Positions 34,310 to 47,800 of a DNA stretch of 64,000 nt are shown here, piece by piece; within the stretch, counting starts at the first letter, position 1; each line of letters begins with the position of its first letter. The notes beneath the pieces are model-generated. The model worked only from the letters and a program-made list of their open reading frames with translations, did no database searches and was not told the origin of the DNA. The DNA comes from Chrysoperla carnea (Eukaryota; Arthropoda; Insecta; Neuroptera; Chrysopidae): assembly GCF_905475395.1 (NCBI RefSeq), contig NC_058339.1:56057172-56121171 (forward strand). Direction: 5' to 3'. The position numbers and the translations under genes were made by a program.

Positions 34310-37270
34310 TATTTGGTACATAATTCATACAATTTTTATGCTTGCGCCATGAACCTCGATGTTTGATTCATTTATTCAGATTCTCCTTCGAAATTCATCA
34401 ATCATTCTAACAATTATTATCTAAGTAAGTAATATTATTTGTTTCATTTCAACTTTGAGTTGATTTAATACTCAAGATTGTAATTTTGGGTTCTCGTGAT
34501 TGTATAGTACATAAAAATAGTTGTACCATATTTTAAAAAGCTTCAAAAAGTATTGTATTTTAATAGAATAGAGATTGTTGAAAAAAGTTTTTAAAAAACT
34601 TTTATTTTAGATCAAATAAATATGTGGAATAATGAAACAAAATCAACCAACTTAAGTCATTAGTATTTGTAAAACTATAATAGCGTAATAGCTTAATCAT
34701 TTTTTGTGTTTGAAGCTATAATCAAAACTATTTATCTAAATACTATAAACTTTATCCTGATTACAAGAATTATCTTTTTTAAATATTGAACATGTTAAAT
34801 CAATATTTAAGTTAGCGGGTCTATGCAATTATTATTATGGCGACTAAAGCGAGGATTATTATTAAATATTGCAAATTTGGTAAAATTAAAATTTAGAGCA
34901 CGAGTGCAAAGCCTTAAAAAGCTCGAAAAAACAGGACAGCTTGATAAAAAAAGTGGGAAGAATTGTGGGAAGTTGACTCCCCCGAAGGACACTTTTTTGG
35001 GGCACTATATATAAGGGCTATAAAAGTTCTCAAAACCTGAAAAACCGCACATGATACTTCGACATATAAAAAGCAGAAAGGGCTTGGTAAATTGATCCCA
35101 CCAAAAAGCACTTTCTTGACAATAACTCAATCTACATACAAATTTTCAAGCCTCTAGTTCATAATGAAGAAGATTTACAGATGCGAAAAGCTATAAAAAC
35201 GTCGAAAAAATTGTTTTTCCTCTGAGAATCCTTTCCAAATTTATTAAATCAATCCCCGCTTTTATAACATTGATCCGTCTAGAATGCAACCATACCGAAT
35301 TTCAGCTTATAATTCATATGTATGGGTCTATATATTTTCGGGTAAAATATGACTAACCAGACAATCGGGAAAAGAGTGACCAGACAATCAAGGTACCCTG
35401 CCAAAATGGTTTAAGTTATCAGAACATCAGACGGCTATTAGAGAAAAAACGGAGCATCTCTATAATTATACAAATATAAGCAGATATAATTTTCCTCAAG
35501 ATCCTCGCTTTAAAAGAATCAAGTTAAAACAACCTGAAAATATCAAATCGAAATTTATGTTATAGATTTTATTTATTTTTTTAAATAGTTTTTTTCTAGT
35601 TCTAAAAACATGAAACTTTTTAGATTTTCATAGAATCTCCAATAAAAAATATATTTTTTATATTTATGGTATTTAAATAAAATACTTGGTAAAGCTTCAT
35701 GTACCTTAAATTATTATTAATTTATTTTCAAAAGTGTGATAGACAAATATTAGAAATTAAGAGATTAATTTGATGTTCTTAAAAATAAGTTAATAGGTAT
35801 ATTATCAAAAAATATTGTTTTAATGATTATAAATTTGAATGTACATTTTGGTTATATTTATTTAAAATTATCGTAAAACAAAGTTAAAAATTAACACTGT
35901 GTTTCGATTCATCAATCCAGACCACTCAAAATAATAAATTTTCCCTCTTTCGTTCAATTTTAATTCATATTGTCTTTAAAATAAGAAAATTATGGAAACA
36001 TCAAAATTTTCAGTTATGAAACGAACTTTAAGTAATGCATAACTCAAAGCTACCAACAAATCGAAAAAATGTTCTCTTTTATAAATTTTAATCGTGCTCG
36101 AACACTGAAACGTGTAATCGCTGTATGTTCTGTATTAATATAAGTAAACTCCCTGTTCAAAGTTTAACTATTTTCCTGTAGTTAAAAATCGGGCGAGTAT
36201 AAAAACTAAAGCTTAGATGATATTTACAATCTTATTTGTCTGATTTTATTAATCAGCCTTAACTTAGAAATAGAAATTAAACGTACTCGAATATTCGAAG
36301 AATGGTGCAGAGGAAATTATTTTCAAAAATTTAACTATCTTGATTTTTTCGCGCATTATACTACCTTTTCGCCTTTAAGACGTACGTACATAAATTTTGT
36401 TAATATTTTTCCTTGCTGAATTTTCCAAAAATTCTTGTAAGTTTCAAAGAATTTTACATCGAATTCAAAAATCAGCATACTTCTAACATGCTCGAAGAGT
36501 TTAGAGTCATCATAAAAGTAAAAATGATGTTATATGCGGATTATCCTATTTCCGTGGAGAAAAGGAAATATACGTCGAGCATGTCTAGAATTGGAGTTAG
36601 ACGTACTATCTCAGGCGTACTATGACAACACTTAACAGCACAAAAAACGATTTTACTAACAATTAATTTTGTATGTACGTTTTAGAGACGTGTAAATAAT
36701 AATGCAGGGTTGAATAAGAAAATGAACCCAGAAGTCAACATTCTCTTGGTTCGACAAATATTGAATTTGAAACTAAAATTTTAACGAATGCTGCATTTAT
36801 CAAGACCCATCTTATTTATTGCTTTCAAATTCAAGGCAGATATACTGTTTTTCACAGTTAAGGAAATTTTGAAAATACAAAATTTTTTTTAATTTATGAG
36901 GCCGAAATTAAGTAAAACAAAAACTAATATAATATGTTAGTAAAAGGTGGGAAATTTACATATTAACGCCACTTGCACCGACGGATTTCTGGTAACGGCG
37001 TTAGTCGCGAAAACTAGAAGTCTTAGATTCAATTATTGCCTGATGTGTAATTTTTTCTCGCTATCATTTATTACTTATTGTCTTTAGGTCATATCAACTC
37101 GAGAAAATATTAACTATACATCATAAATAATATATTTTCATAAACGGCTAAACAATAATTTTTAGAAACTGACTAAATATATTAATAATAATTAGATTTT
37201 AAGATAACTAACTTTATTTTTTTTTATCTTGTAAATAAGGCATTTGTATAAAATGCTTAAAATTATGAAT
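34310..37270. other. Gene-free AT-rich stretch
   Basis: Positions 34810-35230 carry loosely repeated phrases (GTAAATTGATCCCACC, AAAAAGCACTTTCTTG, GCTATAAAA) that look like decayed TE sequence. Positions 36990-37050 show a faint tRNA-like box A/box B spacing that I do not accept. Nothing else was recognised. Confidence 0.35.
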
Positions 37271-37535
37271 CGCAGAATACCAAAATCATACCCCTATGAT
37301 GTACATAAAAGTAAATTATAACTCACTAAAATAATTAAGATACTATAAAATAAGTTATAATTTATTACGATTATTTTACAACTTTTAATGGTACACAAAG
37401 TCCGCCTGGACTTTCGCAGAATACCTAAATCACACCCCTATGTATGTATATAAAAGTAAATTATAAACAATATAAAATAAGTTATAATTTATTACAGTTA
37501 TTTTACAATTTTTAATGGTACTCAAAGTCCCTCTG
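37271..37535. repeat. Tandem duplication, two units of about 144 and 121 bp
   Basis: Each unit begins CGCAGAATACC(A/T)AAATCA(T/C)A and contains AAAAGTAAATTATAA, ATAAGTTATAATTTATTAC and CAAAGTCC(G/C)(C/T)CTGG. The second unit lacks about 20 bases in the middle. Confidence 0.75.
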
Positions 37536-38437
37536 GGTTTTGATTCCAGAATTATAACGTTTGAATCTATGTAGTCCGGCCACAGATTATTATGTAAATA
37601 ATTTAAGTCTGTGCGTTTGAGTAGTTTGCTTAGTTCATAAGTTAGATTTAAGTTATTAGCACGAAGGTTAGAAAATAATTATAAATTATCTAAACTTCGT
37701 AGCTATAAGCATTAAAGAAGTTGAGCAGAAAATTATAATAGAAAATAAGTCACATTCAAAAACAAAAATTGTTGAATGTGGAAAGAAATTTTAATGACTA
37801 ATAGTAATTAGCAATTAAATTAAGTCATCGATACTTAATAACACTAATTAAATTAAAATTATGATAATTTAAAATAGCTTAAATTTTGAATTATCAAATT
37901 AAAAATCGATATACTTATTTATAATTAGATGATCCATAGCTATTAAATCCAACCACTTATATTTAGCTAAGCTTATAAAATTAAATATAGTTATTAAATT
38001 AATCTAATGTTTGAGAAAGTCAATTGAGATTGTAATGGAGAACATTTTTTAGATTTACTCATAAAATTAAAAATTGAAGCAATTTTTAACAATTTACAAA
38101 AATGTTTTTCTAGTAAAAAGAGTGAGAAATTCAATTTTCCACTCTTTCTGATTGAAACCCATTCATTTCGGTAGAAATTCAATGGAATATTTTTACTGGG
38201 ATCACTATTTGAAAAATACAAATAGTAATTTTAATATTCAAATATCGCTTGGTTATATAATAAACGATTGGTGCCACCATGTTTATTCAAAAATATATTT
38301 GAAATATGCAAAAGAGAATAAAAAAGTATCAAGACGCCCAGTCACCAATGGATTAACCATTTGGCGAATTAGAAAACTGTCAAGACGACCGCGTCGCCTA
38401 GCGTCCTCGGGAAAAGGTCAAAAAACAAATTTGAACC

Positions 38438-38650
38438 AAAAGGGCGACATAAGGGGGTGCCAAGTTGATTTACGAAAACTAAAAAACGAGGGAGAAAGAA
38501 AAATTTTTCTGGAGAGGGCCACATATCAGGGGGCGCCAAATTAATTTACGAAGAAAAAAATGGGGAAAAGATAATGTAGTAGATAAAGTAATGTTTATGA
38601 GAGAGGCCCGTATACAAAAGGCGTTAAGCTGATAAACAAAGGCAGTCTAG
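38438..38650. repeat. Degenerate tandem repeat, three units, GC-richer than surroundings
   Basis: The unit GGGC(G/C)ACATA..GGGGG(T/C)GCCAA followed by TT(G/A)ATTTACGAA occurs at about 38441, 38517 and, weaker, 38605 (GGCCCGTATAC..GGCGTTAAGCTGATAAAC). An open frame of 130 residues crosses the first two units; its composition is repeat-driven and I do not call it a gene. Confidence 0.5.
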
Positions 38651-41125
38651 AAAACCGCATCGCTACCTGTTTTTCACATCACCTAGGGACCCAAGCATGA
38701 ATTACTCCTACACTGAAGACACCTAGTAACCAACAGTTAAAACACAACTACCTAACGACAAATGATTCTTCTGGGCTAAATCCCAGGGAAATTGTTTAAA
38801 TATTTCAACTTATATTACAAAACGTGTTAAAAATTATGGAAATTTTCATTCCCAGAGTTTGGTAGTTATTATATTATAAAGACTTCCATTATATTATGTC
38901 GTTATGTTTAATTGCAGTTTAAACTTCAATTAGTTTTAAATAGAAAAGGATAGTCTTATAATACACAATGTAGCACTGTCCTTTTCTACTTACAGCTACA
39001 CTGAATTTACATTTTAAACTGCTATTAAAATACTGGGATTAAGAAACACCTCGAATCGATTGTTAATTTTTAATTTAGTTAAAATGAAAATTAACCACTT
39101 TATAATAATCAGTTTTATAATAAAATAAATTAACAATTTAGTTAATATCAATCCAATCTTGAAATAAATATTAACGTTGCACGATATACCTATTAAATTA
39201 TTTAAGAACAATTTTCAAAACAATTTATTGTCATTAATCCAAGCCTATAATTCAATAAAATTGCTTTTCTCTTTTTAGCTATTTTAAATTACAATTATTT
39301 TTTTCGTACATATAACTATCAATTCATTTACAACTAAACTGTATGCGGCGAAAAATTTAACATCTTGTTATCAATTTTCCAGCTTGTACTTAATTTACAT
39401 GAATATGTAATTATTTCAAACATAGACAAGAGATTAAAAATTTTTCGATATTCGGTTAATATGCTCCCTTATTCAAAACAGAAGGTCTTTCTAATCAAAT
39501 CAAATCGATAAAGCATAATTTTTCGGATTATTTCTAAAATTAAACATTAATTATAAGCTAACGTGCCAGTTTACGGCAATATAGTGTCGTAAAATAAAGT
39601 TATGTACGTAAAGTAAATATATTCAATAAATATAAAACTTACAATCCTTGCTTTCGCTTGAAATAGTATATTACAAACCTAGGGAGCAAAAGTAAAAAAT
39701 GTCTCAGATCTCATGTACATTCCTTACTTGCTCCCGTGGTGTGTATACTCTTTTTCTTCCCCAAGATGGCGGGAAGAAGCAACTTCGTTTTGCACAGTGT
39801 GCAGAAAGTGGACACTTTCTACCCAGAGATAAGAAAATTTATTTTCCTGACTTATTCAATCGTTACATAAATCTTAGTGAACATTTTTTTGTAAATTTTA
39901 CGTAATATTTATGCCATCATTGCGTAATATACGCGACATAATCATTTTCATTTAAAACAAACTAGAACATGTATAAAAAAATAATTGAAATTAACAAAAA
40001 ATCATACATAACTGAATTATTTCACATTTCAAATTATATTTCAATATTCAAACTGCAATACATATTCAAAAATGGACCACAAAAACATATTGAATGAATT
40101 TGATAGTGTGAAAATATAACTAACTATATGGCTTGGATAATGTTGTTTTTAAAACCAAAATGTTAAGAAAGAAAAAAAAAACAATCTTAAAAATTATTTT
40201 TTATGTATTATATTGTAAAATGTAAATGCTTCTTAATAAATCATTGATCTTATAACTGTATAAAAAAATACATAAACTATATTGATAGAATTAAAGAAAA
40301 TTATTATTTTAAATTAGCATAAAATAAATAAATATTTAATTATTATATAGATTAAATATAATAAATTAATTATATAAATACGAGTGAAGTATTGCAGTGT
40401 AGTTGTGGAATATTTTAAAGGAAATAAAATTTTAAATAAATGTTGTATTATTAAAACTATGTGTATACAATCATACAATATGTCGATTGTTTTAAGGTTT
40501 AAATCAATTACTAATTACAAAAAAAAGTTAAACCCAAATATGTGGGTTCTTTAAATCACGGTCGGTTTTACGACCAATACATGCCCACTATCGAATTGGA
40601 TGAAGCGCTATTTATTTAAATTTAAAAATAAGAAATTTACCATCATTTAAGGCTAATAAGTCTAGAGGCAACCATTTTCTTTTTGTGTTGTTTCTGCAAA
40701 GAAGACAACCACGAGATTACGAGCAGATACGCAGGCTACTATTAATACGTATAGAATTCTGCGTGGAATGAATTACCGAATCAGTACACTTCCAATTAAT
40801 TTGGAGAAATTATTTCAAAATAAATGTAGATATATTCTAAAAAATATGAGTAGATATCACTATACTCATATAAACTTTATGATTTTTCATCATTCTAAGC
40901 GCCAAAAATTTAAGGCTGATTCGTTTCTGGGTTAAGGTGTATTAACTCTTTTTTCTATGTAACATCTTCTGCTGTTTAAAAAATTCCAAAATCATTATCT
41001 AGGAAATCAAGAATTTATCATCCAAGCATTTTTAGAAAGTATAAAACTTAAAGAAAAAAGTTAATAAAACCTAAATAAAATTCATATCCATATTATGAAT
41101 CTCATCCATGTTACAAACAATTAAA
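38650..41125. other. Gene-free AT-rich stretch with one odd GC-richer patch
   Basis: Positions 39681-39860 are GC-richer, with GGGAGCAAAAGTAA and TTACTTGCTCCC in inverse about 30 bases apart, the word AAGATGGCGG, and a 68-residue frame (39699-39905, with FAQCAESGHFLP) that I cannot place in any family. The rest shows nothing. Confidence 0.35.
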
Positions 41126-41477
41126 TATAATTTTTCTTGAGAACTTGGACTAAATACTCTGGATGTTTAATTTTAAAAATTTGCAACGTTTCGTTAGCCT
41201 TTTATTTTCCGACTTTCTCAGGCTACCTACAGCAATATAAGACAAAAAATAATTACATGTAATTAACATATTAAAAACATAAAATAAATAAACAAAAAAT
41301 ATTAGTTACTTTTGTCATTGACTTTCTCTTAATTACATGTAATTATTTTTTGTCTCATATTGCTGTAACTTGCCTGATGAAGGTGAAAAATAAAAGGCCA
41401 ACGATATGTTGGACTAAATGTCAAATTTTGATAATCGAATATACAGATTATTTAGTCAAAGTTCCCAAGAAAAATTA
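41126..41477. mobile_element. Inverted-repeat pair with a Penelope-like, hammerhead-type motif
   Basis: Arms 41126-41264 and 41330-41477 are inverted copies. Each, read from the centre outward, passes ATTACATGTAATTATTTTTT, ATTGCTGT, a GCCTGA(T)GAA..AAATAAAAGGC(C/T)AACGA phrase, GGACTAAAT or its decayed form, and ends TCTTG(G)GAACTT..AAAAATTA. The middle phrase has the spacing of a hammerhead ribozyme core (CTGATGA, a short GGTC/GGCC stem, then CGAAAC), as found in Penelope-like retroelement ends. Neither arm alone matches the core fully. No reverse transcriptase is present. The class is a suggestion. Confidence 0.5.
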
Positions 41478-41688
41478 TCACTTATTAAAATTAATATCAA
41501 TTAATCGATAAATTACAAACAGCAGAATTACAAACGATAATTAACGAATTCCCCTTATCTCTTTTTTCATACGATAGTTTCAGGCACTCTATATTACCAT
41601 CTCAATTGAAATAAACTAATATTTGATAATAAAACAATCAACATACTAATTAATATTGTATACATAAGGATAAGAAATAAATATCATA

Positions 41689-42223
41689 CAGTATGTTCCA
41701 GAAGTCCTTAGCCACGCTGTACTAAGAAATATGTTTCAAACAAAAGTTGTTGGATCTAAAGTGGAATATCTTAATAACACCTTGCCTTTGCCTTTGACCT
41801 TCAGGATAATCTACAATTCAATTCGATTTCATAACTGAAAAGAAATGGAATATTAACACATTAAATTCGAAAGTTCCTTACAAAATAACCAATATTTTTT
41901 TATTTTAAACATTTTTTTGGCATAATTTGAATCCAAAATTATCTCTTATCTTATTATAAACAATTTCTTATGAATATATTTGATTTATGAAACAAAGTTT
42001 AGTTATTTTATAAAGAACAACTTCTAATTTAAGTTGGTCTTCTTTCTCTAATCAGTTACGAAATTGTGTTGACTTTTAGATTACTTTGGTTGTGAAAGTT
42101 AAATTCAAGACTTTTTTAAGATGTTCTCCTCTGAGTTCAGTAACTTTTATTTGAAACATTTTCTCTAACTAAACTTTCAAGATCATTAAATGGTGAGTAG
42201 CTAAAGACTTCTGTATCATACTG
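41689..42223. mobile_element. TIR element, probably Tc1/mariner-derived, 535 bp
   Basis: Left end CAGTATGTTCCAGAAGTCC and right end, read inward, CAGTATGATACAGAAGTC; similarity continues to TTTAGC(C/T)AC. TA precedes the left end; the right flank is AA, so the target duplication is not proven. Further inward, TTTCAAACAAAAGTT and its inverse at 42150 extend the symmetry. Non-coding. Confidence 0.55.
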
Positions 42224-44868
42224 AATATTAAAAAAATATGAATTGTTTTTTAATTACTCTCAAAATAAGAATAATTGTGAAATAAAAATTAAATATATAG
42301 CTCAATATAAAAATGTTGTACTAGAGAGAGGTGACTTTTACCAGAAATTATCGTACTAAATATTAAATAACAACAACAAATATTATTTGATGTGGATATA
42401 TTTTGTTAGTTTTTTTTTTCCGCTCTTGCTGTTTATTTTCCTAACAACGAAACATGCCATTGTAGAGAACAAAACTTAATAAAAATGAAATAAACTTGAA
42501 AAAAATTGGTGTTCTTTTTATTATAACAACTACCTTCATGTCCTGCTCTTTATAAAAGTAATAATTATTCCCGTTTGTAAATGTTACTATGGAATCAAAA
42601 GTTTAGAATTATGGAATCTTGGAAAGGTTTAGAATAACAATTCTTTTACAGCGGAACATGTACGAATTAAAAAAGTAATGGCTATAAAGTAAGTACTTAT
42701 TAGAGAAAATTACGACCAAAAATCAAAACATTAAATTGGAAGATCGAACAACAGTTAAATTTCGAAGTTAAAAATTCTTCAGAGCCTCTACAAAACAAAA
42801 TCGAACGTATCTAAGTGATTTTTGTGGTCAAAAATTCTTTAAAAAGGGTTATTCAAACGTACATAAACGAATGGAGAAAGTCTATTTCAATGTGAAGTTT
42901 GTGATAAAAGATTTACCGTACAACAAAATTTAAGGCGGTTGTCTTCGTACAATATTTTCAAAAATGTTTTGGACGATATGCACGGTAATAGTATACACGC
43001 TTGCAGTCAAATAATGTGTTATTTTTAACTATAATGTACTGCGTGACTGTCATAATAAATATTGTCTAGCAAGTGCTGTGTTAATATAGATATCTCTCTT
43101 CAACACCAATACTCTAACTATAGTCGTTTCTTTTCAACAATAAAATTGATTAACTTTGCGTTATTATAACTTCATAATGAAACAGTCAATAATTATGTTT
43201 TTTTTTTTAAGCTAAGAACAAATACATTAATGTTCAGTTAGCTTTTTGAAAATATCTGAAAATTGGTTTTTTTTCTAGAATTAAAAAAATTGTTAAAAAC
43301 ACAATCTGTCTTATGCTCTCCATGGTAATTATTCGAACTTATTTATCTCGAGTTAGAAACGGTCAATCGACTTCAAATTTTTATGAAAATTGTATTATAA
43401 TATCCTTAATAAGTATTTAAAAAATTGGTAATTTTTGACTCTATACCAACAGCGACATCCACAGTGGAAAAGATCTTACGATTACCATTTAAATTATTAT
43501 AAAATATATCTATTAAGCGAGGTAAGTTCAAAAGAAGCAAGGTAAATAAGTTATAATACAAAAAATTGTTAATTATTGTTTAAAAAAATGTATTTTAAGG
43601 AACTACAAAAATTCACAAATATAAAAATTCTTAAGAATTCAAGAATAAGGCCACTGTTCAGATTATCACAGACAATTATAAATATTAAATACAATATCAT
43701 TTTCGAAATTTCATTAAAAACATGAATTAAAAAAGTTTTAACATCTAAATAAAAGCAATAATTACAAAAAAAAATCAATAATTAAAAGAAATATTATAAA
43801 AATAGTAAAATTATTAAGAGCCAATATAATATCAGCCGGCATATTAGATATGAGTAGAGAAAATTTTAAAATTTTGTGAGCCTATTACTAAAAAAAATTA
43901 TTTTCTGATTGTAATGAAATTTGGAATACACAATCTTAAAATGAAAACGGAGGAACTGATTCAAAGCTTTCCGTCGAACATTTAAAAATAAAATTCGACT
44001 CACAAAAATTGTAAAATATATCTATTATTGCAGTTGCTTTTTATTGACTCTTAAAAAGTATATTTCGTAAAAAAAATGGCAGTGAATTATTTTTATCACA
44101 TAAAACGGGTGTATTAAAACACCGAAGAAGTCATCCACCGAAGAATATAATTTTATTAAATCATCAACTTATTAAAATTAATATTTAAATTATTGAGATC
44201 TTGTTTAAATCAAAATCATTGAAAAAGTGATAAAAATAGGTAAATTCGAGAATACCTACGTTAATATCACACAAATTATAAGTTATCACATTTTATTTAT
44301 TAAAAAGGCTTATGTCTTTTTCCAAAATGTTTGTAACAGTACCAAAATAAAAAACTTCGAAATAAAGTTCATATCAAGTTAAAATTTTTTTTTTAAATTA
44401 TAAATGATAAATGGACTACGTAACGACTAGACCTACGATAATTTTTAATTTTAAAAGCAAAAGGTAAATAAAATAATAACTTCAAGTGATTTTTGAAAAT
44501 AAAGCATCATTACTTGAATTTTGAATTATGTTGAGAAAGGAGTAAGCTTCTTTTCGAACATTGTTCGTTGAACTACAATCGAATAGTAGTTACAGAATGG
44601 AGTACGAAATGTTGAAACACAAGTGTTGTGACGAAAGTCTCGTTAAAGAAAGTTTTCGCTATTTTGTAATCACCTCGAGCATCAATAGAATACTTTAAAG
44701 GCATTCCTGCCTCCAAACGAAGGATTAGTTTCAAAATAGTAGAGTCAAACTACAACAATATTAAGATGCCACTGCAGTTACAAAGTACAGTGTCTTTAAA
44801 AAAGTATCGTACTTAAAATATTCATTTGAAATTATTTCTTCAGTGAATAGACTTGCTATAATGATTCA
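42224..44868. other. Gene-free AT-rich stretch downstream of the G-alpha gene
   Basis: No exon, RNA gene or transposon end was recognised. The part next to 44868 should hold the 3' untranslated region of the minus-strand G-alpha gene. Confidence 0.4.
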
Positions 44869-47800
44869 TTAAAGTAACGTTACTTGCCCTAAATTATCAG
44901 ATATTACCATATCCATAACTAATTGAAAAACTGCTTGAACATTTGCTGTATCCGTTGCTGTTGTAAAATGTGGATATAAAACTCTTCTTGAGTTATTATT
45001 GCGTAATGAAAACTTGTGTTGGATAAAAAGAGCTGCACGATCAACGTCTTTGTCAGGTCCTGTATGAAAATTAAATAACCGTCGATTAACAGTTGAAATG
45101 AATTCAAAATAAAAACACAAATAAAAATTCGTTTGGTTGAAAAAAATGCATAGTATGCCTAAAGCGTATGAAGCCCAGTTGGTAAGGAGCTTGGCATGAA
45201 TCAAGAGACCCTGGCTTCATTCCCGGTGAAAGTGTATTTTTTTTTTTTATTTCTCTTTACTTAAAATTTAAAATTTCCTAATAATTCCCCATTTTCCAGT
45301 TTAATATACTGTATTTCTTGGTATACTGTTCGTTAAATAAGTAGAAAATTATGTTTTTTTTCAATAACCAACACCCAAAAGCCAAGCAAATTCAATTCAC
45401 TTTTTTAATAAGAACAAAATTTTCTAGGATATCACCTAAGACCGATTTGAGAAAACTATTGCGTGTGTGATTTTGGACAATATCCAATTAATGCTATTTC
45501 CATCGGAAAAAATAACTTTTCATTTCGGATAATTTTAAACCCAAACAATGACAAACGGATGTATTTTACAAATGATCGAGTATTTTCTTTTAAATCGCCA
45601 GAAGTCTTATAAGAAACACTATATTTCAGTGCAATTTTCGCCGATAGCTCGGGAACTATCAAGCAAGTCGAAAAATATAATGTTTGTGTTTTGTAGATCT
45701 ACTCTGCTCTGGATATTCCAAACGCAGATACAGCGAAACTTTTGTCTTTTTATCTTTTTGCGTAATATTAAATTGGTAATTCGAGTTCAAGGAACATAAA
45801 AATCAAATTTATTTAACGTTGATTTGTTGTATACTACCACAAAAAATCCTTTTTCAACATAAAGACAATTATTATTTACAAAATTATGTATCTTACCTGC
45901 ATAATCTGGAAAGTACACTCTTAAATGTCGATCTGAATGTAAAATTTTCTCTCGAAATAAATCCAATTTATTTAGAAATAAAACAAATGATGCATCTCGA
46001 AAAAATGGGTTATTCACAATCTGTTGAAATAAATTTAAACTTTCTTCTAAACGATTCACGTTTGGATCTTCCTAAACAACAAAATTAATAAAATATTAAT
46101 AACTAAATTAAAACAGGTGAAAACAAACAATTGACTGAGTTAATTGTTGAAATACCATGTAAAGATAGTATTGATTACTCTATCAACACTAATCACATTA
46201 CACATATACCTATACATGTCACACATACATAACTGATAATCCCATATTAATACATACTATAAAATTTGCATCTAATGTGTGCCCGCCCGAGTAAACAGTG
46301 ATGTTTAAAAAAAAAATGTTTCAAACAAAAGCTGTTTATTTTTTTATAAGGAACATTTTTATTCTTTTACATTTAAACTTTTGTTCTATCTCTAACGGTT
46401 TACAAGATGAGTCCGTAAGACCAATTGACCTACGTTGCTCATTTACGAACTCGACCTCACTTTTTACGTCCTGAGTGCGCTGTAAAAATTTCAGCTTGAT
46501 ATCTTTCCTCATTTTTTAGTTATCGTGCTCACAGACGGACGGACAACCGAAAATGGACTAATTGGGTGATTCTATGAACACCTATACCAAAATTTTTTCG
46601 TAGCATCAATATTTTTAAGCGTTACAAACTTGGGACTAAACTTAAAATACTATGTGTATTTCATATATCCATGGTATAATCAGGAATCTAACAGAAAATA
46701 TTTTTCTAAAGTTACCACTGAGAAGCAAGAAACTAGCTTGAAGTCGTTTTTTCACGCTCATACAATTTACAAACATTAATAATAATAATAATAATAGCCC
46801 TACAACCCTATTGGGCTACGAGGACGGCCTCTTACTCTCTTATGATTATAAGAGGTACCGTAATGTTCATCATCTCGCAACATGGCCTGCCCAACTCCAC
46901 TTAACTGTGACAGCTGTTTAATTTTAACGGTGACATCTTTGATCCTGGTTTTGTTTCTTATATTTTCACAAGTGATTCTGTCAATTTTTTTAATTTTAAG
47001 TACGCTACGCTCCATGTTGCGTTGACAGACTTTTAATTTCCTGTAGTCAGCTCGGTTCAAGGATAGAGTTTGAGTACCGTAAGTTACAATTGGCAAACTG
47101 CATAAGTCCATCACTTTGCCTTTCAGGCAAGGGCTAATGTTGCTTTTAAATATTTTTTTGAGCCACCAAAACCTTTTTCATGCGTTTGTGACCCTCTATT
47201 GTACGAACATTAACTCAATACAATCGAATTATAATATCTACGTTTAAAGTATGTTTTATACTTATGAAAAAATTACTACAAATAATCTTACTACTATAAT
47301 AATACAATGGAGACATTTATACTCGAAGCGATTTACTTTTTAATGTGAACAATATACTCGATATAGAAAAGAAAGATATTTTTCATTCAGAATTGTTTTC
47401 CTGGAGCTCAAAATATATTTTACAGGAATCGGGTAACGATTAGGATCGATTCGGATAACAATCAGAGTTTAAGCAATAAAAAATTAAATCAATTTAACAT
47501 GGAATTTGGAAATTTATATAGATATCAATGTCTTCTTACCACCAAGGTCATATCGTAACCACTCAAAGCAACGACGAAAAGTACGGCACGAACATCATCA
47601 AAACAATAAATCCATTTTCGTCTTTGAGATCGTTGGCCACCAACATCGTACATACTTATCACAGTTCCATCCGCAACACGGAATCTAGTTTCCATTATAC
47701 CTTGTGTTCGAACTCTAGCTCGAAGAACATCCGTCGGGTTTGGGACATATTTAGCATCACAGATACGATCCATATTTTCAAATAAACTGCATAAAATATC

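Noticed and set aside
36985-37050. Possible tRNA-Ser-like sequence
   Set aside because: Box A and box B resemblance is weak and no stem closes.
38152-38544. 130-residue open frame
   Set aside because: Its length comes from the GC-richer degenerate repeat units; codon use and content do not look like the host genes.
45548-46088. Plus-strand frames opposite G-alpha exon 4
   Set aside because: Shadows of the minus-strand G-alpha exon and its intron.
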